Below, one piece after another: positions 34,955-44,817 of a DNA stretch of 64,000 nucleotides. This DNA is from an uncultured SAR116 cluster alpha proteobacterium (GTDB lineage Bacteria; Pseudomonadota; Alphaproteobacteria; Puniceispirillales; Marisalimonadaceae), in the NCBI GenBank assembly GCA_902619485.1, contig CACNEF010000001.1, positions 62,001-126,000 of the forward strand. Reading direction: 5' to 3'. The notes beneath the pieces were generated by a model that was not told the origin of the DNA, searched no databases, and saw only the letters and a program-made list of their open reading frames with translations. The translations under genes and the position numbers were made by a program. Each line of letters starts with the position of its first letter. The stretch's first letter is position 1.

Positions 34955-35680
34955 TTAGTTACTTTTCAATTTTTGTATTTGATCCCAAGCAGCATTTATC
35001 GCTCTCATTTTATTTTTACTCTCATTTATGACCTCAATAGGCACACCTTTGCTAATCAAAAGATCCGGATGGTGTTCTTTAGAAAGCTTTATGTATTTTT
35101 TTCTAATTAATTTTAAATCATCAGTTGGTTGACTTTCTAAAACTATATAAGGATTTAGTTTGTCTGACGATTTTCTAGATTCTTTAATACTTTCATATTG
35201 ATTTTGACTAAGACCAAAAATAAAGGCAATGTTAGCTATCATAGATTCTTCTTCATTACTTACATGTCCGTCAGCCTCTGCAATGTAAAAAAGAATATTT
35301 ATGACTTCTTCTAAAACATTCTGATTTCCCTTAAAAATTTCACAAATTTGTTTTGCATAAGGTTCATACCCAGTACTTTCATCTTTAGCCTTGTTAAAAA
35401 TCTTGGCTACCTGATCAATTTCACTATCTGGTATTTGAAGTTTCTCTTTTACTGCAATTAATTCTTCTTTACTAACTCTTCCATCAGCTTTGCTTAGTTT
35501 TGCAGAGAGAATTATTAACGATAAAGCAAAAATTTGTTGTGAATTTTGTTGGCTTCCAAAAGTACTTGATGAGCTAATATTTGAAATTTTTCCTCCTAAA
35601 AATGATCCAAGTAAAGCTCCAAAGGGCCCCCCTAAAGAAAAACCAATAACACCACCTAATAAACTTCCCCAAATTGACAT
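34955..35680 (-). CDS. TerB-DnaJ domain protein (DjlA-like)
   Basis: An N-terminal glycine-rich hydrophobic segment (WGSLLGGVIGFSLGGPFGALLGSFLGGK) suggests a membrane anchor. Residues about 50-165 form a TerB-type helical domain with two DGRVSKEE / DGHVSNEEE acidic motifs. The C-terminal J domain contains the HPD motif in SKEHHPDLL. This order, membrane anchor-TerB-DnaJ, is that of DjlA, an inner-membrane co-chaperone of DnaK. The alphaproteobacterial version is shorter (241 residues) than the E. coli one. Confidence 0.86.
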   Translation of the reverse strand: MSIWGSLLGGVIGFSLGGPFGALLGSFLGGKISNISSSSTFGSQQNSQQIFALSLIILSAKLSKADGRVSKEELIAVKEKLQIPDSEIDQVAKIFNKAKDESTGYEPYAKQICEIFKGNQNVLEEVINILFYIAEADGHVSNEEESMIANIAFIFGLSQNQYESIKESRKSSDKLNPYIVLESQPTDDLKLIRKKYIKLSKEHHPDLLISKGVPIEVINESKNKMRAINAAWDQIQKLKSN

Positions 35681-35777
35681 GATTTAATTCTCAAAGTTAT
35701 GACGAATTTATATTTTACATATAATTACTAAAAATAAATAATAAAGCATTTAACCTCTTATTTGAGTTGGAATAGTT

Positions 35778-36209
35778 ATGAAATTAAGAAAAAAAGATCC
35801 TTGGAAACCTGCTAGTGAATACTCTTATGATTTATCAGGTTTAACAATAAATTTATTAGTTGAGGACATTAAACGTTCAATACATTTTTTACAAAAAATT
35901 ATTAATGCTAAAATTATATATCAAGATCCTGATTTTGCAGCAATAGAAGGGTTTGGAAGTAGGTGGTGTATCCATTCATATCATACTTATGATTCTCACC
36001 CGTATATAAATATTATAAAAAATTCTAAACAGAAAGGATTAGGAATAGAACTAAGAGTTTTAGGTTGTGATCCTGACAACGCAGAAGTAAGAGCAAGAAA
36101 AGAAAATTATATTATTTTATCTAATTCAGTGAATAAACCTCACGGTATGAGAGAATGTTACATACTTGATAATAATGGATTTTGTTGGGTACCATCCATT
36201 TTGGTTTAA
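35778..36209 (+). CDS. Glyoxalase/VOC superfamily protein
   Basis: A 143-residue protein with a beta-alpha-beta-beta-beta pattern typical of the VOC superfamily: LSGLTINLLVEDIKRSIHFLQKIINAKIIYQDPDFAAIEG, then SRWCIHSYHTYD, and at the end RECYILDNNGFCWVP. Possible metal-binding residues (H, E, and others) cannot be assigned with confidence. Family members range from dioxygenases to lyases, so the function is open. It stands alone, converging with the PLP-dependent gene. Confidence 0.68.
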   Translation: MKLRKKDPWKPASEYSYDLSGLTINLLVEDIKRSIHFLQKIINAKIIYQDPDFAAIEGFGSRWCIHSYHTYDSHPYINIIKNSKQKGLGIELRVLGCDPDNAEVRARKENYIILSNSVNKPHGMRECYILDNNGFCWVPSILV

Positions 36210-36221
36210 ATTACTATAAAA

Positions 36222-37361
36222 TCACCAACCATTGGTCCTTGACCAGTTGTCGACAATTATTCCGTTTTCTAAAATATTATAATTACTGTAAGCCGCGCAA
36301 GTTAAACACGCATGATTTGGTAATATGCGTACTAAACTTCCTATAGGTAATTTATCAAACCAGCTAGTGTTATCTATATTAATTGATCCATGTTCTTGAT
36401 GAACTTCAGAAATATTAAGTCCTTCATATGGTAGTGCTGTGTTAGGGTCACAAACTAATCCATACCCAGCTTCAGGCATAAAATTATTTGCACTAATATC
36501 TTTTGATAAGGCTAGTGCACCAGCATCAATTAATATTTTTCCTTTTTTTTGATTATGGCCAATTACACTTGATAAAACGGTTAAAGCTATTTCATCTATT
36601 TCACAAATACCCCTTGAAGTCTGAGCTAAATCCCAAAACATATAAATCCCTGCTCTTACTTCAGTGATACCTTTTAAATGTTCAGCATAAAACATTGTAG
36701 GGGTTGATCCTATACTTATGATAGGAGGATTATTTTTGGGATTTACAAAATTCTTTAAAGAAGCAATAGCTTGTTCACGTTCAATGTTACTAATTGATAT
36801 AATTTCTTTTTTATTGTTGGTTGAATAACTATGACCAGCATGGGCTAAAACTCCCAACAACTTTGTATAATGATTTATGTTAAAAACTTTAGATATTTCA
36901 TTAATTTTTTCATCTTGATAAGATAAACCACTTCTTCCTTCACCGCAGTCAATTTCAATCAGAATTTCAAAATTTGCACTATGTAATTTACTATAATCAA
37001 CAATTTGGTTAGCAACAATAACTGAGTCTATAACCATACGTATCACGCAGTTATACTTTAACTGAATATAATTTAATCTTTTAAGTTTTGCAGGAATTAT
37101 GCAAACAGCATAAGTAATATCTTTGAAACCTGAACTTGCAAAATACTCAGCTTCTTCAAGGGTTGAAACAGTAATAGGACCGACATCTTTCCCAAGAGCA
37201 ATTTTAGCAACTTCAATACTTTTAGGAGTTTTAACGTGTGGTCTTAATATTGTGTTAAATTCATCACATTTTTTTCTAGCTTTACTACAATTTTTTTCTA
37301 AAAGGTTTTTATCTAAAATCAAACAAGGAGTATTAAGTTCATTTAAATTGTTTATTTTCAT
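36222..37361 (-). CDS. DSD1/D-threonine aldolase family PLP enzyme
   Basis: This belongs to the fold-III PLP enzymes that act on D-serine or D-threonine-type substrates. The PLP lysine is in ILRPHVKTPKS near residue 47; the barrel includes IDCGEGRSGL and SIGSTPTM; the C-terminal zinc ligands His and Cys lie in PNHACLTCAA, as in D-serine dehydratase-type enzymes. ATG 37361 (MKINNLNELNTPCLILD) is preferred over ATG 37373, because the family begins near the TPCLILD strand. D-Ser, D-Thr or beta-hydroxyaspartate chemistry cannot be chosen from sequence alone. Confidence 0.85.
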   Translation of the reverse strand: MKINNLNELNTPCLILDKNLLEKNCSKARKKCDEFNTILRPHVKTPKSIEVAKIALGKDVGPITVSTLEEAEYFASSGFKDITYAVCIIPAKLKRLNYIQLKYNCVIRMVIDSVIVANQIVDYSKLHSANFEILIEIDCGEGRSGLSYQDEKINEISKVFNINHYTKLLGVLAHAGHSYSTNNKKEIISISNIEREQAIASLKNFVNPKNNPPIISIGSTPTMFYAEHLKGITEVRAGIYMFWDLAQTSRGICEIDEIALTVLSSVIGHNQKKGKILIDAGALALSKDISANNFMPEAGYGLVCDPNTALPYEGLNISEVHQEHGSINIDNTSWFDKLPIGSLVRILPNHACLTCAAYSNYNILENGIIVDNWSRTNGW

Positions 37362-37396
37362 ATTTAATCTCATTTTATTTAAAATATTTGATTTTT

Positions 37397-38557
37397 CTAT
37401 TTAATTACATTTATAAATTTTTCCCACCAGCTCTCAGTATCAATTAAATTTTTCATATCTATTACCTGACCAATTATAGGAGTAATTAGAGATATACTTT
37501 TCTCTTCTGCTCTTTTTTTAATTTCAACTGGAGGATCAAACCAGTTATGCATTGCTAAAGTAAACATGCCCCAATGAATTGGTATAAGATTTTCACCTTT
37601 TAAATCAATGAAGCCTTTGATAACTTCTTCAGGCATGTTATGCACTTCTCTCCAGCGAGTATTATATTGCCCACTATCCATGAATACGACCTCCATAGGA
37701 CCATATTTATCTCCAATTTGCTTATAGTGTTTTGCATAACCTGAATCACCACTAAAATAAAAACTTCTCTTTCCTGATTTAACAACCCACGATGCCCACA
37801 ATGATTTTTGTGTTTCTATAAAAGCTTTTCTTCCAGAAAAATGTTGCGCAGGAGTACAAATAAATTTAATACCTTTAATTATTTTAGTATCCCACCAATC
37901 CATCTCTGTTATTCTTGAATTTTCAACTCCCCATTTTTTTAAATGAGATCCTACTCCTAATGGTACAACGAATGAAATATCTTTGTTGTTGTTAAAAAAT
38001 TTTATTGTTTTCATGTCTAAATGATCATAATGATCATGCGAAATAAGTATAAAATCAATTTTTGGTAATTCCTTCAATTTAAATACAGGTGGTTGATACC
38101 TTTTAATAAGCCAACTAAATGGTGACGCAGATGATGAAAATATAGGGTCAATTAAAATAATCTTATTATTTATAGACATCAAAATACTGGAATGACCTAA
38201 CCAAGCAAATTTAATACTATTACTACTTTTTACAAAATTTTCATTTAATGAAGTTTTATCTTCTGGTAAGAGTGTTTCTGGTTCTGTCTTGTTGGAATTA
38301 AAGAAATAATTGTTAGCCAAATTTTTTCTAGGATTTGCCCAAAATCCGCTATTTTTTTTTACATTTTCCATAACGTCTGAGTTTTGATTTACAAACTTAT
38401 CTTCTGGAATATTATAATTAGACGATTTTTTCATTCTTAAGTAATCATCATCTTTAGGTATTGATCCAAATTGATCACAACCAGAAAATTGTAAAATCAT
38501 TATTATTACACATAAACTAAATTTAAGTTTATTTTTTAAAGTACTTGATTTTATCAA
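37397..38557 (-). CDS. Lipoprotein MBL-fold hydrolase, NAPE-PLD/RomA-like
   Basis: A lipoprotein signal with FSGC near residue 27 precedes about 60 low-complexity residues and then a metallo-beta-lactamase fold: FAWLGHSSILM, IILIDPIFSSSASPFSWLI, the metal motif ISHDHYDHLD, and IPIHWGMFTLAMHNWFDPP near the end. The last segment is typical of NAPE-hydrolysing phospholipase D-like bacterial proteins. It is probably periplasmic or outer-membrane attached and may act on N-acyl phospholipids, but the substrate is not proven. It lies 15 bp from the cyclase upstream on the same strand. Confidence 0.82.
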   Translation of the reverse strand: MIKSSTLKNKLKFSLCVIIMILQFSGCDQFGSIPKDDDYLRMKKSSNYNIPEDKFVNQNSDVMENVKKNSGFWANPRKNLANNYFFNSNKTEPETLLPEDKTSLNENFVKSSNSIKFAWLGHSSILMSINNKIILIDPIFSSSASPFSWLIKRYQPPVFKLKELPKIDFILISHDHYDHLDMKTIKFFNNNKDISFVVPLGVGSHLKKWGVENSRITEMDWWDTKIIKGIKFICTPAQHFSGRKAFIETQKSLWASWVVKSGKRSFYFSGDSGYAKHYKQIGDKYGPMEVVFMDSGQYNTRWREVHNMPEEVIKGFIDLKGENLIPIHWGMFTLAMHNWFDPPVEIKKRAEEKSISLITPIIGQVIDMKNLIDTESWWEKFINVIK

Positions 38558-38572
38558 TGTTTTACCAGTTCA

Positions 38573-40747
38573 TTATTTATTTCTTAAACGATTAACACCA
38601 TCCCATAAATCAGGATCCCAACCTTCTTTTATGATTTTTTTACATCTATTAATAAATATTTCTGTTACCTTATCATCAGGATTAATCTTATTTATTTTTG
38701 AAAATAATTTTAGTGAATTTTCAAAATTATGTTCAAAATAGCCTTTGATGGCTTTTTTGAAATCATTTAAAGTTTCAATTTTTAGTTGTTTTAATTTTTC
38801 AAGATCTGCATCAAAAACTTCAAAAATTTTTATAGCTTTATTTTTTCCTTTTACAGCTACAAGATCTATAAATCTAATGGCGAATAAATCTTTATTAATA
38901 TTTTTATAAGTTTCTTCTGAAATAATAATACCAGCTTTATAATTTTTTGTTAACCCTTCTAGTCGTGAGGCTAAATTGACAGCATCACTGATTACTGATC
39001 CTTCCATTCTATTTATTTCACCTAGTGTGCCTAACATCATTTCTCCGGTATTAATCCCTATTCCAATATTAATTTTATGAGTTTTATTTTTAAAAGAACT
39101 AGCATTATATTGAATTAAATATTTTTGCATTTCTATTGCTGCTTTTACAGCGTCGTTTGCAGAATTCTTAAACAGAGCCATAACACCATCGCCCATAAAT
39201 TTATCAATGTATCCTTTATTTTCTCTTATAATTGGGCTCATTTGATTTAAATAGGAATTTAAAAAAGAAAAATTCTCCTTAGGCGTCATTTTCTCAGATA
39301 TGGATGTAAAGGATCTTATATCTGAAAATAATATACTCATTTTTACGTTTACTTGATCACCTAATGAGACGTCTAAAATACTATTTTTCCCAAGATTTTT
39401 GAGTAATTCAGATGGAACAAATCTTTGGTAAGCTTCAGTTAATTTAACTTGTTGTTGAAGTGCTAATAATTTCATATCATTTAATTGCTGAGCGACAGCA
39501 AAACCAAAAGTGATAAACATCCCTAGAAATAAAATTCCAACAGCAGAATTTATTATTAACCAAGTGATCCAATTAAAATCATAAAACAAATAAGCTATGC
39601 CCGAAATTGGTGCCGACAAGAAAGGAAGTGCAAAGGATATACATAAATATTTTGCATACTTACTCCCTTTTTTCCACAGATGAAATGATACAACAGCTGA
39701 AGTTAGTAATAATATGATAAAAGGTATAAATAAATATTTTGGCTTAACTAGACCCGGCCCATTCATGTCAGGCGGATAAAGATTTAAATCAAGATAAGGA
39801 ACGCTTGGCCAAAATAAAGACGAATAAAGATTTAAAACAAACATTAAAATATAGAAAACTATAACTGATAGAAATATTTTGTTAAGCAATGGGTAATTCA
39901 ATTTTAAGTTTAGAGACTGTCTAAAAAATTGAAGTAACAACAAAAATAAAAAGGAAATTAAACTTAAAGAAAATTCACTTGCATATAACCACGAAGTTAT
40001 ACCAATAATCCTTCCAACTACTAAATTTGTAATGGAAAGAAAAGAAATTTGAAAGAGACTAAGTGAAAGCCATAAATAATTTCCTTTAGAAACAATAAAA
40101 ATGAATAAATAATAAATAGCAAAAGTTATTGCTATTGCAAATGTTGCAATATTTGCTGCAATTTTTACAAATTGATGGGTTCGAATATTTTCCCAAGTAC
40201 TTACGGTCATTCGATGTAAGCTGTCTCTACCCATATATCTATCAAATGGTTTTTTTCTAAAAAAACTGTAAACTTGAGCAATTTCATTCGATTTAATAGA
40301 AAGTTTATAACTTGTTCTTATCCTTTTATCATCAATCCAATTGTCAAATTTCTCTCTCCAGTGAGGGTATTCAATGATTCCATTAATATTGTGAATAAAA
40401 ACTTTTTTTTCATTATTGTAACTATAGTTAATTCCAATACTATCTTTTTTAGTATTGTTTAAGATACTAAAACGAACCCAATAACCGTTAACAAATGATT
40501 GATCATCATCTAAAGTCTTTTTCCACTCTAAGTCAGATAGAGTTTTAAAAGAAACATTTTCATCAATTCCCTCAGCAAATTCTAAATATTTTTTTGGAAT
40601 TGTATCAAAAGTATTTAAATCTAAGATGTAGTAGGGAGTAAATTTAATATTTGAATCGGCAAAAACTTTTTCAAAATTTATTAAAAAAATGCTTAAAAAA
40701 AATAGTAAATAATAAATTTTTACTTTTTGTTTCAAACAATTAACCAA
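38573..40747 (-). CDS. 7TM sensor-linked class III adenylate/guanylate cyclase
   Basis: The domains in order are a signal peptide (about 1-30), a periplasmic 7TMR-DISMED2-like domain (about 35-185), seven membrane helices (about 195-420), and a class III cyclase domain (about 465-650). Metal aspartates D476 (LFSDIRSF) and D520 (KFMGDGVMA) are present, as are transition-state residues N591 and R595 (NLASRLE). Base-selecting residues read K516 and S584; lysine with a small hydroxyl residue is seen in many bacterial adenylate cyclases, so cAMP is the likely product. The signal sensed is unknown. No cAMP effector is in the window. Confidence 0.9.
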   Translation of the reverse strand: MVNCLKQKVKIYYLLFFLSIFLINFEKVFADSNIKFTPYYILDLNTFDTIPKKYLEFAEGIDENVSFKTLSDLEWKKTLDDDQSFVNGYWVRFSILNNTKKDSIGINYSYNNEKKVFIHNINGIIEYPHWREKFDNWIDDKRIRTSYKLSIKSNEIAQVYSFFRKKPFDRYMGRDSLHRMTVSTWENIRTHQFVKIAANIATFAIAITFAIYYLFIFIVSKGNYLWLSLSLFQISFLSITNLVVGRIIGITSWLYASEFSLSLISFLFLLLLQFFRQSLNLKLNYPLLNKIFLSVIVFYILMFVLNLYSSLFWPSVPYLDLNLYPPDMNGPGLVKPKYLFIPFIILLLTSAVVSFHLWKKGSKYAKYLCISFALPFLSAPISGIAYLFYDFNWITWLIINSAVGILFLGMFITFGFAVAQQLNDMKLLALQQQVKLTEAYQRFVPSELLKNLGKNSILDVSLGDQVNVKMSILFSDIRSFTSISEKMTPKENFSFLNSYLNQMSPIIRENKGYIDKFMGDGVMALFKNSANDAVKAAIEMQKYLIQYNASSFKNKTHKINIGIGINTGEMMLGTLGEINRMEGSVISDAVNLASRLEGLTKNYKAGIIISEETYKNINKDLFAIRFIDLVAVKGKNKAIKIFEVFDADLEKLKQLKIETLNDFKKAIKGYFEHNFENSLKLFSKINKINPDDKVTEIFINRCKKIIKEGWDPDLWDGVNRLRNK

Positions 40748-40800
40748 TCAATTAAGTTAAACAAGAATTTTTCTGTTAATCTTAATAATTTGAACCTTAA

Positions 40801-43593
40801 TTAAAAATGTGCTGATAAACTATTTTGATTTTTTTCTAATGGTGGCGCAAATTTAGTAAGATCAATACCTTCAACAGCTATTTTATACTCATCTATAGTT
40901 GGCGTTCTTCCCAAAATCGCTGAAAGTACAACAACTGGTGTTGATGCAAGCAGTGACTCTCCTTTTTTTTCTTGGGAGTCTTCAACCACTCTTCCTTGAA
41001 ATAGTCTAGTTGAAGTGGCTAACACTGTGTCACCCTTTGCTGCTTTTTCTTGATTGCCCATGCAAAGATTACATCCTGGCCTTTCAAGGTAAAGAATATT
41101 TTCATATTCTAGACGAGCTGATTTCTTAGGATTTTTATCATCAAATTCAAAACCTGAATATTTTTGTAATATACTCCAGTCACCTTCGTCCTTGAGTTCA
41201 TCAATTATATTATAAGTTGGAGCTGCTACAACTAAAGGTGCCTTAAACTTTACCTGGCCCGAAGCTTTTTCAAGATTACGAAGCATTTGTGCTACAATTT
41301 TTACATCGCCTTTATGTACCATGCAAGAGCCGACAAAACCTAGATCTACTTTTTTTTCAGCATTGTAATAAGAAATTGGTCTAATTGTATCATGTGTATA
41401 TCTCTTTGAAACGTCTGAATTATTAACATCTGGATCAGCAATCATTGGTTCATCTATTAAGTCTAAATCAACTTCAACTTCTGCTGAATACTTTGCATTT
41501 ACATCAGGTCTTAAGGCAGGCTTTTCACCAGATTTGATTTCTGAAATTCTTTTTTCAGCAATGCCTATTAACTTATTAAGCATTTTATTTTCGTTTTCCA
41601 TTCCCTTGTCTATCATGACCTGTATTCTGTCTTTAGCAATTTCTAGTGACTTAATTAATGTTGCATCCTCTGAAATACATATTGATGCCTTTGCTTTCAT
41701 CTCAGCAGTCCAATCGGTAAAAGTAAAAGCTTGGTCGGCAAGAAGAGTTCCCAAATGAACTTCGATTATTTTCCCTTGAAATACATTATCGCCGAACTGC
41801 TTTAGCATCTGAGCTTGTGTAGCGTGAACTACATCTCTGAAGTCCATATGATCGCCCATTTTACCCTTAAAAGTTACTTTGACTGACTCTGGTATTGGCA
41901 TTGTTGCCTCACCAGTTGCCAAGGCCAAAGCAACAGTTCCAGAGTCTGCTCCAAATGCTACACCTTTTGACATTCTAGTATGAGAGTCACCACCAATAAT
42001 AATTGACCAATCATCAACAGTTATATCATTCAATACTTTATGGATAACGTCAGTCATTGAATGATAAGAATCTTTTGGGTCACGCGCAGTAATAAGACCA
42101 AATTTATGCATAAACTTCATCAGTCTTGGGGTATTTTCCTGAGCTTTAAAATCCCAAACTGAGGCTGTATGACATCCTGATTGATAAGCCCCGTCTACAG
42201 TCGGCGAAATTACAGTTGCTGCCATTGCCTCTAATTCCTGGGATGTCATTAAACCTGTAGTATCTTGTGATCCAACAATATTTACTTTTACCCTCACATC
42301 AGAGCCTGCATGTAAAAGCACATCCCCTTCTACACCTACCGCATTTGCGTTAAATATCTTTTCAACAGCAGTAAATCCTTGACCTTCATTATAAATTTGT
42401 TTTGAAGGTGCAAAAGCAGATTTTAATTCAACATTTAGAACCTTACAGGCAAAACTTTGCAATTTTTTTCCGAAGACAATTGCATAGGATCCGCCTGCTT
42501 TCATGAATTCTTGCTTTTGAGGTGAAAAAGAAGATGATAAATCAACTAATTCTTTCTCTCCTGTTTCATCAAAAAGCTTTTTCTTTTTTGTGTTTATTTT
42601 TAATACCGTACCAGTATCTACACTATATTTCTGTTCGAGGACTGGATTATCATCATTGTTAATTATTGGATTACCATCTGAGTCAAGTTTTTTTACCCAA
42701 TTTTTTAGGTCTACACCTATTCCTCCTGTAACTCCTACAGTTGTTAAAAATATTGGAGAAATTCCATTTGTGCCAGCAACAATTGGTGCAATATTTACAA
42801 AAGGCACATAAGGACTTGCTTGCTTTCCAGTCCATAAGGCAACATTATTGACACCAGACATTCTTGATGATCCAACACCCATAGTACCCTTTTCTGCGAT
42901 TAACATTACACGCTTATCAGGATGTTGCTTTTTTAATTCAGTAATTTCTAATTGGGCTTTTTCTGAAATCATACATTTACCATGTAGTTCTCGATCAGAT
43001 CTAGAATGTGCCTGATTTCCAGGTGACAACAAATCCGTAGAAATATCACCCTCTGCGGCAACGTAAGTAACAACTTTTACCTCTTCTTCAATTTCTGGAA
43101 GTTTAGTAAAAAATTCAGCATTAGAATAACTTTTTAGAATATCTTCTGCAATTTTGTTTCCATCTTTGTAAGCATTTTCTAATCTAGAAGTGTCAACCTC
43201 ATATAGAAATACTTGGGTTTTTAAAACTTCTGCGGCGTCTAACGCCACAGATTTGTCATCGCTAAGAGCTAAATCAAGAAGAACCTCGATAGAAGGACCC
43301 CCTTTCATATGTGATAATAGTTCAAAAGCAAGTGATGGTTTTATTTCATCAACTTTAATATTTTCTAAAATTATCTCTTTTAGAAATTTAGATTTTTCAT
43401 GAGCGGCTGAGGTTGTTCCAGGTATAGTATTATAAATTAAGAAATTGATAGATTCTTTTCTGTAATTATTATTAGTATCTTTAATTTGTGAAATTATTTC
43501 TTTTAATAACTTACCATCTTCAATTGGCTTGGGCTTCAAACCATCTTTTTTTCTAGTTTCTATTTCTGACAAATAATCTGTATATAAACTCAT
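40801..43593 (-). CDS. acnB: Aconitate hydratase B (AcnB)
   Basis: This [4Fe-4S] enzyme interconverts citrate and isocitrate and can also act on 2-methylcitrate intermediates. The N-terminal HEAT-like helical domain (residues 1-160; MSLYTDYLSEIETRKKDGLKP) is characteristic of AcnB, not AcnA. Cysteines for the cluster occur in SGCHTASVWDF (about residue 460) and RPGCNLCMGNQ (two cysteines). VTGGIGVDLKNWVKK and IIGGDSHTRMSKGVAFGADSG are AcnB segments. Length 930 is that of AcnB. AcnA is more common in alphaproteobacteria, so the paralog choice is worth noting. Confidence 0.95.
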   Translation of the reverse strand: MSLYTDYLSEIETRKKDGLKPKPIEDGKLLKEIISQIKDTNNNYRKESINFLIYNTIPGTTSAAHEKSKFLKEIILENIKVDEIKPSLAFELLSHMKGGPSIEVLLDLALSDDKSVALDAAEVLKTQVFLYEVDTSRLENAYKDGNKIAEDILKSYSNAEFFTKLPEIEEEVKVVTYVAAEGDISTDLLSPGNQAHSRSDRELHGKCMISEKAQLEITELKKQHPDKRVMLIAEKGTMGVGSSRMSGVNNVALWTGKQASPYVPFVNIAPIVAGTNGISPIFLTTVGVTGGIGVDLKNWVKKLDSDGNPIINNDDNPVLEQKYSVDTGTVLKINTKKKKLFDETGEKELVDLSSSFSPQKQEFMKAGGSYAIVFGKKLQSFACKVLNVELKSAFAPSKQIYNEGQGFTAVEKIFNANAVGVEGDVLLHAGSDVRVKVNIVGSQDTTGLMTSQELEAMAATVISPTVDGAYQSGCHTASVWDFKAQENTPRLMKFMHKFGLITARDPKDSYHSMTDVIHKVLNDITVDDWSIIIGGDSHTRMSKGVAFGADSGTVALALATGEATMPIPESVKVTFKGKMGDHMDFRDVVHATQAQMLKQFGDNVFQGKIIEVHLGTLLADQAFTFTDWTAEMKAKASICISEDATLIKSLEIAKDRIQVMIDKGMENENKMLNKLIGIAEKRISEIKSGEKPALRPDVNAKYSAEVEVDLDLIDEPMIADPDVNNSDVSKRYTHDTIRPISYYNAEKKVDLGFVGSCMVHKGDVKIVAQMLRNLEKASGQVKFKAPLVVAAPTYNIIDELKDEGDWSILQKYSGFEFDDKNPKKSARLEYENILYLERPGCNLCMGNQEKAAKGDTVLATSTRLFQGRVVEDSQEKKGESLLASTPVVVLSAILGRTPTIDEYKIAVEGIDLTKFAPPLEKNQNSLSAHF

Positions 43594-43765
43594 AACTTTC
43601 CTTAAAACTTCTAAAAATTGAAATCAATAATTGGTATCGGACAATGAATTAATTTAAAAAAATATATATGTATATGCATTATTTTACTAATAAACAGAAG
43701 TCATAACAACATAATTTTATGATTTATTTATTAATGAAAATTACTAGTGAATAAAATAAATTATA

Positions 43766-44293
43766 TTAAGTTTCTAAATTAATCCATTTTGGCTCAACAG
43801 ATAATTTTATAAAAAATTTTTCAAGTTGGTCAAATGTAATTTTTAAAGTTTGATTGTTTTCCAGTGGATGTGCAAAAATGTTTTTATAAGATTTTAGCTG
43901 ACTGTCTAAATAAATACTTACATTGTTTTTAACTCCATTAATCATAGCAAAAGGAGAAACAGCCCCTGGCAAAACACCTAAATTTTCCATTAACCTTTCA
44001 TGAGAACCAAAACTAAGACGACCCACATTTATATTTTCTGCAAGTAACTTTAAGTCGATAATTGCGTCTTGATGAGCTACAAATAAGATATTATTTTTCT
44101 TTTTATCTCGTAGATAAAGATTCTTTATATGACCATTTTCTTTTTTATTACCAAAAAGTTTTCCTTGTAGTAATTTAGATTCTTTCACTGAAATCAGTGG
44201 TTTATGGGTAAAATGTTTATAGATAATTTTCCATTCATCTAATTGTTTTAATAGTTGCTTAGATGATATTGGAAGTTTTAAGTGATGATCCAT
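43766..44293 (-). CDS. Prolyl-tRNA editing protein, ProX/YbaK family
   Basis: This trans-editing domain hydrolyses mischarged Ala-tRNA-Pro. It has the YbaK fold segments TKHPLISVKE-like HKPLISVKES, IKNLYLRDKKKNNILFVA, RLSFGSHERLMENLGVLPGAVSPFAMING, and HPLENNQTLKITFDQLEKFF. The GxxPGxVSPF loop is typical of ProXp-ala/PrdX rather than of YbaK of E. coli. Length 175 residues. It is 27 bp from the CoxG-like gene and probably co-transcribed. Confidence 0.85.
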   Translation of the reverse strand: MDHHLKLPISSKQLLKQLDEWKIIYKHFTHKPLISVKESKLLQGKLFGNKKENGHIKNLYLRDKKKNNILFVAHQDAIIDLKLLAENINVGRLSFGSHERLMENLGVLPGAVSPFAMINGVKNNVSIYLDSQLKSYKNIFAHPLENNQTLKITFDQLEKFFIKLSVEPKWINLET

Positions 44294-44320
44294 TTTAAGA
44301 TTTTATTAACATTGTAATTC

Positions 44321-44782
44321 TTATATTTTACTAATTTTTTGCTCTTCTAAAACATAATTTTTAAAGTTTTCAAAAAATGTTTTAGAAAGCTTTTTTGCGG
44401 TACTCAAAATCAAACGACTCCCAAGTTGAGCTATTTTACCTTTAACTTCGCTTTTAGCGATATATTTTAATATAGTGTCGTTATCATCTTCAACTAACTC
44501 AACATCTGCGCCGCCTTTAGCAAAACCTGCAACACCTCCGTCACCTTCTCCACTGAGAGAATATTTGGTAGGGCCAGAAGATAGATCTAATGTAACCTTT
44601 CCTCTAAATTTTGCTTTTATGGGACCAATTTTCAAGACTACTTTTGCTGCCAACGTTCCGTCTTCAGCCTCTAATAATTCTTCACATCCTGGAATACATT
44701 TTTGTAATACCTCTAGATTGTTTAAACAACTGTAAACATATTCTAACTTTCCTGGTATCCTGACCTCATCATTAAGTTCCAT
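44321..44782 (-). CDS. CoxG-like SRPBCC-domain protein
   Basis: A 153-residue protein of the START/SRPBCC superfamily, similar to CO dehydrogenase subunit G: MELNDEVRIPGKLEYVYSCLNNLEVLQKCIPGCEEL and IGPIKAKFRGKVTLDL are typical CoxG strands, and KYIAKSEVKGKIAQLGSRLI completes the fold. CoxG is thought to help anchor or mature molybdo-hydroxylases; no coxLMS is in the window. Its start is only 36 bp from the left tRNA-derived boundary of the genomic island, so its upstream region was altered by that insertion. Confidence 0.85.
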   Translation of the reverse strand: MELNDEVRIPGKLEYVYSCLNNLEVLQKCIPGCEELLEAEDGTLAAKVVLKIGPIKAKFRGKVTLDLSSGPTKYSLSGEGDGGVAGFAKGGADVELVEDDNDTILKYIAKSEVKGKIAQLGSRLILSTAKKLSKTFFENFKNYVLEEQKISKI

Positions 44783-44817
44783 TTTAAAACTTCTATCTAC
44801 ATTTGATTAAGAATTGT

